DNA of 19,675 bases, taken from positions 1-19,675 of the forward strand of contig CAMVDI010000011.1 in assembly GCA_947166205.1 (NCBI GenBank), read 5' to 3'. The notes below the pieces were generated by a model. The model was given only the letters and a program-made list of their open reading frames with translations. It did no database searches and was not told where the DNA came from. Source of the stretch: an uncultured Clostridia bacterium (GTDB lineage Bacteria; Bacillota_A; Clostridia; Christensenellales; Aristaeellaceae). Made by a program: the position numbers and the translations under genes. Below, in pieces: positions 13,788 through 19,675 of this stretch. Numbering within the stretch: position 1 is the first letter of the stretch; each line of letters begins with the position of its first letter.

Positions 13788-16170
13788 GAACATTCACTCC
13801 CTTCAGAATCTGTTTTTCACTGCGCCGGGACGGATCGATTTTTTTCTGAATGCCGGTGATCAGCAAACCGAGCAGTTTCCCGACCACATAGTAAATCACC
13901 GCGACTGAAATCAGGGAGAAGAAGGCTTCAAAGGTACGATTTCGCACCATGTCCCCGGATCTCGTCAGATCCTGCACGGCGATATAACCTACGACCGCCG
14001 TTGCTTTCAGCAGCGAAACAACCTCGCCCCTGAAAATAGGCAAAACATGCATCAGAGCCTGAGGGAGAATCACTCTGAAGAATGTTTCATTGTCATTAAA
14101 GCCCAGCGCATACGCACCTTCTGTCTGTCCGAGTTCCACAGCGCCGGTTCCGGTCTCCAGCATATGAAACACAGAAGTTCCGAATGTCAGCGTGAAAGCG
14201 ATAATCGAAACGATAATGCCTGAAATGGTGCTTCTTCCGAAAACGACATAGAAAAGCACCATCAGGAGCACCACCGCGGGGATGCCGACGATCACGCCTG
14301 TGACACTCTGCACAATCCTGCGAACGTGGTTTCCTGTCTTTCTGCAGAGGAAAAACAGGGCAAAACCAAGGATGCAACCGAGTATCATGGAAGCAAAAGT
14401 AATCAGCAGCGTGTTCAGCAACCCGGTTACAAAAACAGCCCACCGATCTTCCTCCACGAAAGTACGTTGAAAGCTCGCGCTGATTGACGCGAAGAAAGAT
14501 GTGTCTTCGTTTTGCACTGTTTCCGTACTCAGACTCGTTAAGAGCCCCGGATTCACATCGCTTTTGCGAACGACAAAAACGGAACCGCCGCGATAGAACG
14601 GATCGGAGAAATCGATTTTCTTCAGCCGTTCTTCTGTAATGGACATGCTTCGCCCGGCAAGATCGGCCTTGCCGCCCTGCAGCGCGGGAATCAATCCGTC
14701 AAAAGCGCATTCGGTGATTTCAACCTTATAATCCATTTCCCGGGCAACATGGAGCACAAAATCGATGGCATAGCCTACCGGCGTGCCGTCCGGGCCCAGA
14801 TAGGACATGGGGGGCGTACCGGTATTCACCCAGTATCGCAGGGTGCCGTTCTTCCCTTCCCAATCCTGCGGGATCAGAACTTTCGCTGTCTCGTCAGTGC
14901 CCATCCATTTTACCGTCATCTCGTCTGCCAGACCCTGCGCAAGAAGCTTTTGCATCGCCTCATTAAAGGGAGCGACCAGAGGACTGCCCTTCTGAAAACC
15001 GAAACCATAGGAATCTTCCTGAACCACTTCGGGGAAGATCATGAATTCCTGATGCTCGGAAACAACGATTTCAGCGTTAGGCATATCCATGATCAACGCA
15101 TCGCTCTTGCCGGACAGCACAGAAGCGATGGAGTCCACATCGCTGTTCTGATACAGAATTTTTACATTTCCCTGAATCGCCGAATTGTTTTCAAGATGAA
15201 TATCAAAAGACGTTCCTGTGAGGACAGAAATCTTATTGTTGATAAAATCAGCAAGAGTTGTGTATTTGCCGTTCTGATCTCCGGTTGCAGACACGCTGTC
15301 GGCAGCGGCAGGCGCGGACGAAGCCAGAAGTTCTTCGCTGACACGGTCCTTCCTCACCACAAAAACGCTTCCGCCGGAAAAGAAGGGATCTGAGAAATCG
15401 ATCATTTTTTTCCGCTCTTCTGTGATCGACATGGTCCGGCCGGCCAGGTCTGCCTTTCCGCCCTGCAGCGCAGGAATCAATCCGTCAAAAGCACATTCGG
15501 TGATTTCAACCTTATAATCCATTTCCCGCGCAACGTGCAAAACGTAATCAACAGAATAGCCGATCGGCGTGCCGTCCGGTCCCAGATAGGACATGGGGGG
15601 CGTACCGGTATTCACCCAGAATCGCAGGGTACCGTTTTTCCCCTCCCAATCCTGCTCAATCAGGACCTTCTGACTTTCGTCCTGCCCCATCCATTTGGCT
15701 TTCATCTTCTCATCCAGGCCCTGGCTTTTGAGCTTTGCCATGGCCTGATTGAATGGGGCAACGAGGTCACTGCCCTTTTTAAATCCGAAGCCATAAGAAT
15801 CATCACAAACAACTTCAGGAAAGATCATCAGCTCGTCATACTCGGACACCGGAACCACGGCATTTTGCATGTCCATGACCAGAGCGTCGCTCTTTCCGGA
15901 CAGCACGGAGGTGATGGAATCCACATCGCTGTTCTGATACAGGATTGTTACATTTCCCTGCAGGACTTCATTTTTTTCCATGTGAGAATCAAAATTTGTT
16001 CCATTTAACATGGAAATCGACTTGCCAATAAAATCAGCCAGCGTGGAAAACTTCCCGTTTTCTCCGCCTGCAGGAATTGCCCAGCTCATAAAGACAGTCA
16101 TGAGCAGGCAGAAAGAGAAAAGGCGAATACGTCTTTTCCCGGCAGATGCTCCCGGATCCGATGACCTCAT
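13780..16170 (-). CDS. Signal peptide, two tandem substrate-binding units, amino-acid ABC permease fusion
   Basis: This 796-residue protein has a signal peptide at 1-36 (KRRIR then a hydrophobic run, no lipobox). Two homologous binding units span about 39-276 and 300-537 (offset 261 residues), then a linker, then a permease domain at about 578-772. The permease has the EAA-loop segment EGAYALGFNDNETFFRVILP (684-703). Each unit is ordered lobe 2 first (TLADFI...SGKSDAL..D...YGFGF..GS...KWMG) then lobe 1 (NGTLR.WVNTGTPPMSYLGP, AFDGLIPALQGGKADLAG, ITEER, DFSDPF), the reverse of a standard SBP_bac_3 protein. The units are mostly identical, with lobe 1 nearly so even at DNA level, indicating recent duplication or gene conversion. 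The ATG at 16170 has AAGGAGG 8 nt upstream. GH2 ends 26 nt before it. It probably imports a polar amino acid or derivative with the adjacent ATPase. Confidence 0.9.
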   Translation of the reverse strand: MRSSDPGASAGKRRIRLFSFCLLMTVFMSWAIPAGGENGKFSTLADFIGKSISMLNGTNFDSHMEKNEVLQGNVTILYQNSDVDSITSVLSGKSDALVMDMQNAVVPVSEYDELMIFPEVVCDDSYGFGFKKGSDLVAPFNQAMAKLKSQGLDEKMKAKWMGQDESQKVLIEQDWEGKNGTLRFWVNTGTPPMSYLGPDGTPIGYSVDYVLHVAREMDYKVEITECAFDGLIPALQGGKADLAGRTMSITEERKKMIDFSDPFFSGGSVFVVRKDRVSEELLASSAPAAADSVSATGDQNGKYTTLADFINNKISVLTGTSFDIHLENNSAIQGNVKILYQNSDVDSIASVLSGKSDALIMDMPNAEIVVSEHQEFMIFPEVVQEDSYGFGFQKGSPLVAPFNEAMQKLLAQGLADEMTVKWMGTDETAKVLIPQDWEGKNGTLRYWVNTGTPPMSYLGPDGTPVGYAIDFVLHVAREMDYKVEITECAFDGLIPALQGGKADLAGRSMSITEERLKKIDFSDPFYRGGSVFVVRKSDVNPGLLTSLSTETVQNEDTSFFASISASFQRTFVEEDRWAVFVTGLLNTLLITFASMILGCILGFALFFLCRKTGNHVRRIVQSVTGVIVGIPAVVLLMVLFYVVFGRSTISGIIVSIIAFTLTFGTSVFHMLETGTGAVELGQTEGAYALGFNDNETFFRVILPQALMHVLPIFRGEVVSLLKATAVVGYIAVQDLTRSGDMVRNRTFEAFFSLISVAVIYYVVGKLLGLLITGIQKKIDPSRRSEKQILKGVNVHV
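13830..14450 (-). other. Membrane permease domain of the fusion protein
   Basis: This is the part of the fusion gene encoding about residues 575-780. It has around five hydrophobic segments, starting with FVTGLLNTLLITFASMILG, typical of HisM/GlnP-family permeases (BPD_transp_1). The EAA-type cytoplasmic loop is followed by LLKATAVVGYIAVQDLTRSG, the usual family continuation. Confidence 0.85.
14560..16057 (-). repeat. Internal tandem duplication within the binding-protein gene
   Basis: Two copies of about 714 bp (roughly 14560-15274 and 15343-16057) are offset by 783 bp and encode the two binding units. The lobe-1 halves share long exact DNA stretches; for example the segment coding for TGTPPMSYLGPDGTP recurs at about 14787-14831 and 15570-15614 with only single-base changes. 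The lobe-2 halves diverge more. Confidence 0.88.
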
Positions 16171-16196
16171 GATTGAAACCTCCTTCATTCTGTTTC

Positions 16197-17855
16197 TCAC
16201 TTCTCCTGAAAGCATTCCCGTATCGTCGCGAAAGCCAGCTTCGGCCGCCGGTATTCGTCCACCGCGCCCTTGTTGTTGGCTGTCTTCGGCCGCCGGGCGA
16301 ACCATTCGCCGTCCACCCGCACGTCCGCGAACTGCCACAGGAAAACCCCGGTAACCTCCGTCTCGGCCAGAACGCCCCGTATCTGGTCCTTCAGAATCCT
16401 GCACTGCCGCTCCTCGCTCCATTTCGCCTCCCCCAGCGGGTCATGGAAGCCGTAGATGGCGCCCGCGCCGATCTCGCTGACGATGACCGGCTTTCCTGCC
16501 CCGCCGTTCTCCCGGATCTCCTTCAGCTTTCTTTCCAGGGCTTCCTCCACCGAGGTGTCGTGGTACCACTGGGGATAAAGGTTCACGCTGACCGCGTCCA
16601 TCTCCCCGTAAACGCGTCCGCCGGGCCGCTCCAGCAGCGCCGCGGTCGTCGGCCGGCTGCCGTCCAGCCGCTTCATCATCCCGAGGATTTCCCGGTAGCA
16701 TTCCGCGCCGTATTCCGTGTCGTCGGCGCACTCGTTCAGGCAGCCCCAGACGAAGATGCAGGGGTGGTTGTAATGCTGCTCGATCATCTCCTCCGTGCTC
16801 AGCCGCAGCTGATCCATGAACCGGGGATGACGCATCCGATCCTCGTCCAGCCCCCGGGCATGGGATTCCTCCCAAACCAGCATCCCCGTCTCGTCGCACA
16901 GGTCCAGGAACCGGGGATCGTTGGGATAATGGCAGGTGCGCACGCAGTTCGCTCCCATCTCCCGCATCAGCTGCAGGTCCTGCATCATTCCCTCCATCGG
17001 CACGCTCAGTCCGAAGGCCCCGTATTCCTCATGCCGGTTGAACCCCTTCAGCCGCAGGGGCTTCCCGTTCAGCAGGATCCGGTTCCCCTGTATCCGGATT
17101 TCCCGGAATCCGATCCGGTCGATCCAGTCGTCCGCCGCCTTCCCGTCCAGCTCCAGCACAGCCGTCACCGTATAAAGCGCGGGCGTGTCCGGCGTCCATT
17201 CCTGGATGTTCCCGCAGGGAATCGTCAGTCTCAGGTCGGCCGTCCGGTTGCCGGGCAGCTCCGCCTGAACCGCCGCCGTCTGCCCGGCGATGGTCGCCTT
17301 CACGGTGCCCTGCAGCGCTTCTCCCGTCAGGTTGTGGACGCCGATCTCGGCGTCCGCTTCCCAGCCCCGCTCCGTCTTTCTTGGCGTCACATGGCACCGG
17401 GTGATGTAGGCCTCCCCCAGTTCCTCCGCCGTCACCGGCCGGTTGATCCCGCCGTAGCAGTAATAGTCGTTGGGAATGTGCAGCGCGGAATCCTCTCCGA
17501 ACCGGTTGTCCGCCTCGATCCGCAGGGTATGCCCTCCCCGGGGAACGTCCAGCGCCAGCCCCTCGAATCCCGTGTAGGCGCCGTAGTGCTCCGCCAGCAA
17601 TGCATCGTCCAGGTATACGGCCGCCCGGAAGCTGACGCCTCCCAGCCAAATCCGCACGTTTCCCCCGCAGATGATTTTCTGCTCATAGATTCCGCGTCCC
17701 CGGTAGTTTCTCAGCGCGGGATGCGCCTCCCACACCCCAGGCACAATCACCTTCTCCGGCTTCTCCAGCCCGCCGGCGTCCGGAGCGGTAAAAGTCCAAA
17801 CCGGCGCGCATTCCCGGCTCTTCCGGATTTCATGGGTCCGAAACACTCGTTCCAT
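16197..17855 (-). CDS. GH2 beta-glucuronidase-like glycoside hydrolase
   Basis: This 552-residue enzyme has the GH2 sandwich, Ig-like and TIM-barrel domains. Barrel motifs are GFNRHEEYGAFG (271-282), MREMGANCVRTCHYPND (297-313), acid/base Glu375 in WGCLNE, and nucleophile Glu461 in VIVSEIGAG. The C-terminal TANNKGAVDEYRRPK (525-539) aligns with the NxK motif that binds the substrate carboxylate in E. coli GusA (N527, K529 here), supporting glucuronidase rather than galactosidase activity. The segment between WEESHARG and NHP is shorter than the GusA loop 1, pointing to a small-loop type acting on oligosaccharides or larger conjugates. No signal peptide is seen. The start chosen is ATG 17855 (GAGG 9 nt upstream); a TTG three codons earlier is possible. 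It is the first gene of a run with the fusion transporter 26 nt downstream. Confidence 0.85.
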   Translation of the reverse strand: MERVFRTHEIRKSRECAPVWTFTAPDAGGLEKPEKVIVPGVWEAHPALRNYRGRGIYEQKIICGGNVRIWLGGVSFRAAVYLDDALLAEHYGAYTGFEGLALDVPRGGHTLRIEADNRFGEDSALHIPNDYYCYGGINRPVTAEELGEAYITRCHVTPRKTERGWEADAEIGVHNLTGEALQGTVKATIAGQTAAVQAELPGNRTADLRLTIPCGNIQEWTPDTPALYTVTAVLELDGKAADDWIDRIGFREIRIQGNRILLNGKPLRLKGFNRHEEYGAFGLSVPMEGMMQDLQLMREMGANCVRTCHYPNDPRFLDLCDETGMLVWEESHARGLDEDRMRHPRFMDQLRLSTEEMIEQHYNHPCIFVWGCLNECADDTEYGAECYREILGMMKRLDGSRPTTAALLERPGGRVYGEMDAVSVNLYPQWYHDTSVEEALERKLKEIRENGGAGKPVIVSEIGAGAIYGFHDPLGEAKWSEERQCRILKDQIRGVLAETEVTGVFLWQFADVRVDGEWFARRPKTANNKGAVDEYRRPKLAFATIRECFQEK

Positions 17856-18202
17856 CTGCCTCAACCTCGTTTTCCCGGTCCTCCGACCGTAACTCCGCGC
17901 CTCATCTTACACAGTTCCCGTCCAAAAGAAAAGCCCAAACAGCATACCGACTGTCCCCGCGGTACGCTCCCCCCGCCGAGCTCTCAACTCTCCTCTTTCA
18001 ACTCTTCACTCCGCGCAGGTTTTTCAATCAGCTCCTCTCTGGTAAATCTGACTGGGGCGCAGGCCGCAGTGCGGCCTGCGTTGGATTCGGCTTCTTCTGT
18101 CAGATCATACCGGATTGTGATTTTGCAGGAAAAGATTCAGAAGGCATGCGCAATCATCAGATCCGCCGGCGCAGCCGTACTCTTTGCCTTCGTGCGCATA
18201 GT
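17856..18202. other. Intergenic region between sfsA and the GH2 gene
   Basis: These 347 bases hold no convincing gene. They contain the strong hairpin at 18058-18080, a purine/pyrimidine-rich simple stretch around 17985-18015 with the motif AGAGTTGA repeated on the minus strand, and a weak promoter-like TAAGAT about 50 nt before the GH2 start with no good -35. Confidence 0.5.
18058..18080. terminator. Perfect 10 bp hairpin downstream of sfsA
   Basis: CGCAGGCCGC (18058-18067) pairs perfectly with GCGGCCTGCG (18071-18080) around an AGT loop, giving a very stable stem. It lies about 120 nt after the sfsA stop. No U-tract follows on the minus strand (CCCCAGTC), and only TT on the plus strand, so its role as a terminator is uncertain. 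It could also be a dispersed palindromic repeat. Confidence 0.35.
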
Positions 18203-18856
18203 TCACAATACTGGCGTTAATCTGTCCGGCTCCACATGGCACGGCAAATAAACAACCTGCACGCCCGCTGATTTCGCCTCTTCCAGCGCAGCGCCAAACT
18301 CCGGATCTGTATCTGCATTCGCCCGAACCGTCTTCACTCCATCCATCTGAATCACAAAAGCCAGCATAGGACGGTAGCAGTCCTCCGCTGCTTTGATCAG
18401 TTCATGCAGATGCCTGACTCCGCGCTCCGTCGGTGCATCCGGAAAGTAGCCGATGCCATCTACTTCCAGCGTGCAGCCTTTGACCTCCATCAGGTACTGT
18501 TCGCTGCCGCGTCTCATCATAAAGTCAATCCGGGATTCCCCATAACGGTATTCCGGAATAATCTGATCGTATCCTTGTGACATCAGCCACTCCCGCGCCA
18601 CCTGATTCGGCGCCTGGCTGTCAATGTTGATCAGAAGTCCATTCTTTTTCTTTACCGCCACAAGATCGTAAGCATATTTTCTTCCAGGTGTTCCCGGTTC
18701 CGTCAGCCACACTTCCGCGCCCGGAAGCAGCAATTCCCTGCAGCGTCCGGTATTCTTCACATGAACCGGAATCTCCTGATTATCCAGTGCAACGTTTGCA
18801 ACGAACCGGTTCGGCCTGCTCAGGAATGTGGCCTTCCGTATATTATCATACCTCAT
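18203..18856 (-). CDS. sfsA: DNA/RNA nuclease SfsA (sugar fermentation stimulation protein homologue)
   Basis: This 217-residue cytoplasmic protein is full length for the family. Family features are FLSRPNRFVANV (11-22), VHVKNTGRCRELLLPGAEVWL (31-51, shown in part), an ESRIDF strand (107-112) and MEVKGCTLE (123-131). The Asp111...Glu124-x-Lys126 set resembles a PD-(D/E)xK nuclease core, in line with the nuclease activity reported for the family. The C-terminus has the expected VVYLPCHVEPDRL. The ATG at 18856 matches the usual family N-terminus (MxYDNI) although its RBS is weak. It appears to be a single-gene unit; the next gene downstream is ~350 nt away. Confidence 0.95.
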   Translation of the reverse strand: MRYDNIRKATFLSRPNRFVANVALDNQEIPVHVKNTGRCRELLLPGAEVWLTEPGTPGRKYAYDLVAVKKKNGLLINIDSQAPNQVAREWLMSQGYDQIIPEYRYGESRIDFMMRRGSEQYLMEVKGCTLEVDGIGYFPDAPTERGVRHLHELIKAAEDCYRPMLAFVIQMDGVKTVRANADTDPEFGAALEEAKSAGVQVVYLPCHVEPDRLTPVL

Positions 18857-18914
18857 GAAGCCGGTTCCTGTCCTTCCCTCATTTTGTCAGATACCTCCCC
18901 TTCCTGCCTGACAA

Positions 18915-18941
18915 CAGGATGCCTTACTTTAGGCCATCCTG
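18915..18941. other. Imperfect inverted repeat upstream of sfsA
   Basis: CAGGATG-CCT (18915-18924) and AGG-C-CATCCTG (18931-18941) form a 10 bp stem with one bulged base and a 6 nt loop. It lies about 60-85 nt upstream of sfsA. A consensus TTGACA on the minus strand abuts it, but no -10 lies at the right distance. It could be an operator, or a terminator for something lost to the right. Confidence 0.3.
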
Positions 18942-19029
18942 TCAAGCAAAACACCCGGTTTGCCAGGTTTGCTCATACTTTGCCGACAAATGAACTGATG
19001 TCGACAACTTGACGGCGAGGCGTAAAAGC

Positions 19030-19224
19030 ATGGTTTTCCACCTGTTCGTCAATTTCCTGCAGGAGAAGATCGCGATGACGCCGGAAACCAAGTGTGTGGA
19101 GACCCTTGTGGTGACAGCCGCGACGGTGATCATCGTGGCGCGGAACCTGGAGATGTTCTTTGAAACCCGGCATGTCGGAAGGCTCCTGGATGACATGAGT
19201 GCAGAGGAAGGGACAGAAGCGTGA
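19030..19224 (+). CDS. Small orphan ORF with one hydrophobic segment, possible gene remnant
   Basis: This 64-codon plus-strand frame starts at ATG 19030 (GAGG 9 nt upstream). The protein begins MVFHLFVNFLQEKIAM, has a likely membrane segment CVETLVVTAATVIIVA in the middle, and ends LLDDMSAEEGTEA. I do not recognise a family. Its TGA overlaps a GTG that opens an MFS-like N-terminus (GTGA), the arrangement of a genuine coupled gene pair. It could be a small real protein or the surviving part of a larger gene damaged by the same event that truncated the MFS gene. No convincing promoter was seen upstream. Confidence 0.35.
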   Translation: MVFHLFVNFLQEKIAMTPETKCVETLVVTAATVIIVARNLEMFFETRHVGRLLDDMSAEEGTEA

Positions 19225-19286
19225 AAAAGAAAACGAATTATTCCCGGTTCCTGCTCCTGTGGGCGGGCAGCATGATTCCGGCTTGA
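19221..19286 (+). pseudogene. Truncated start of an MFS-type transporter gene
   Basis: From GTG 19221 (GAGGAAGG upstream) the frame reads MKKKTNYSRFLLLWAGSMIP and ends at a TGA after 21 codons. The NYSRFLLLWAG opening is like the first helix of MFS transporters of the MFS_3 type, which continue for about 400 residues. In the +1 frame a tail ending ARFLSKKVTPWK continues to a stop at about 19339-19344 and may belong to another lost gene. This looks like a deletion scar rather than an expressed peptide. The family call rests on a short N-terminal match. Confidence 0.4.
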
Positions 19287-19388
19287 AAAGGCTGTGATTC
19301 ATTTGCTCTTTGGCCGCCGCGCACGTTTCCTCAGTAAGAAAGTCACTCCCTGGAAATGAATAAAACCCGCAAATCTCAAGAGAGGAAC

Positions 19389-19417
19389 TGGATAAAAGGC
19401 AGAAGCAATGGTATACT
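19389..19417 (+). promoter_or_regulatory. Extended -10 promoter for the right-edge gene
   Basis: -35 TGGATA (19389-19394), a 17 nt spacer, and -10 TATACT (19412-19417, five of six) preceded by TGG, fitting the extended -10 pattern. It lies about 30 nt before the RBS of the gene starting at 19449. Confidence 0.65.
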
Positions 19418-19448
19418 GATGACAATCCGAGGGGGGGAGGTGAAGCCT

Positions 19449-19675
19449 GTGTCTCAGTACATTCTCTACAACGACGATGTCCAGGTAGCGGTGTTTTCTG
19501 TTCACAGTTCTGTTATTACCGAATTCATCCCTCAGAAACCGGAATTGCTCCCAAAGCAGATCTGCCATGCCACCGCCGATGGCTTTGCCTCCTGGCTGCG
19601 AGAACGAGCTGTTGACCTGAGCAGCGTTATGCATCGGAATCTGATGAATGAACTGGTCGGAAGCCGTGACAGAAC
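19449..19675 (+). CDS. N-terminus of an unidentified protein, possibly HipA/CtkA-like (partial)
   Basis: The frame opens at GTG 19449, 8 nt after a perfect GGAGG, behind a good promoter, and is still open at the right edge (75 codons visible). It begins MSQYILYNDDVQVAVFSV, continues with IPQKPELLPKQI, and reaches FASWLRERAVDLSSVMHRNL. The layout (a short beta-hairpin resembling 'xLxxxDxxVAxFxV', then an 'LP' turn, then a W-x-x-x-R-A-x-x-x-S helix) recalls the N-terminal domain of HipA-like/CtkA serine kinases common in clostridia, but the kinase core would lie outside the window. Treat the family as a guess; the gene itself is well supported by its signals. Confidence 0.55.
   Translation, partial: MSQYILYNDDVQVAVFSVHSSVITEFIPQKPELLPKQICHATADGFASWLRERAVDLSSVMHRNLMNELVGSRDR

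Noticed and set aside
16171..16422. Upstream extension of the binding-protein/permease frame
   Set aside because: It overlaps the GH2 3' end out of frame. A strong RBS and a signal peptide mark the start at 16170.
16173..18251. A plus-strand open frame of about 690 codons opposite the GH2 gene
   Set aside because: It is antisense to a clear GH2 enzyme, with low-complexity Arg/Pro/His/Gln content, no RBS and no recognisable family.

Overview
The window looks like a chromosomal segment of a GC-rich clostridial Bacillota, probably a gut or rumen anaerobe. This is inferred from strong GGAGG-type ribosome binding sites, some TTG/GTG starts, dense co-directional operons, and gene families typical of such genomes (MATE pairs, a Cytidylate_kin2 protein, a substrate-binding/permease fusion transporter, a GH2 glucuronidase). 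The species cannot be named from the sequence alone. Nearly everything up to about 18.86 kb is on the minus strand; only the last ~0.65 kb reads on the plus strand.

Layout, in minus-strand transcription order. (a) 18856-18203: sfsA. (b) 17855-11313: a run of four genes: a GH2 beta-glucuronidase-like enzyme, an amino-acid-type ABC transporter in which two tandem substrate-binding units are fused to the permease, its ATPase with an extra C-terminal domain, and an M20D amidohydrolase. The transporter, ATPase and M20 genes look less GC-rich than their flanks. (c) 11260-11078: the 3' remnant of an ACT-domain gene. (d) 10731-9394: a low-molecular-weight phosphatase fused in frame to an amidohydrolase, behind a ~200 nt structured leader. 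(e) 9262-3917: an operon from a good promoter, encoding a cytidylate-kinase-like protein, a MATE exporter, an ABC half-exporter and a second MATE exporter. (f) 3748-1: a second good promoter drives a 4-alpha-glucanotransferase (malQ), a zinc/manganese-type ABC ATPase and permease, and then a CE2/SGNH esterase that runs off the left edge.

The right end (18.9-19.45 kb) is a scar-like region. It holds a small orphan ORF, the first ~20 codons of an MFS-like transporter that stop abruptly, and a stray ORF tail. A well-formed extended -10 promoter and RBS then lead into a plus-strand gene, possibly HipA/CtkA-like, cut by the right edge.

The most interesting items are the duplicated, lobe-permuted binding-protein/permease fusion with its GHKL-like ATPase extension and linked M20 hydrolase; the phosphatase-amidohydrolase fusion with its repeat-containing leader; and the NxK-bearing GH2 enzyme. 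No tRNA, rRNA, CRISPR array or intact insertion sequence was seen.
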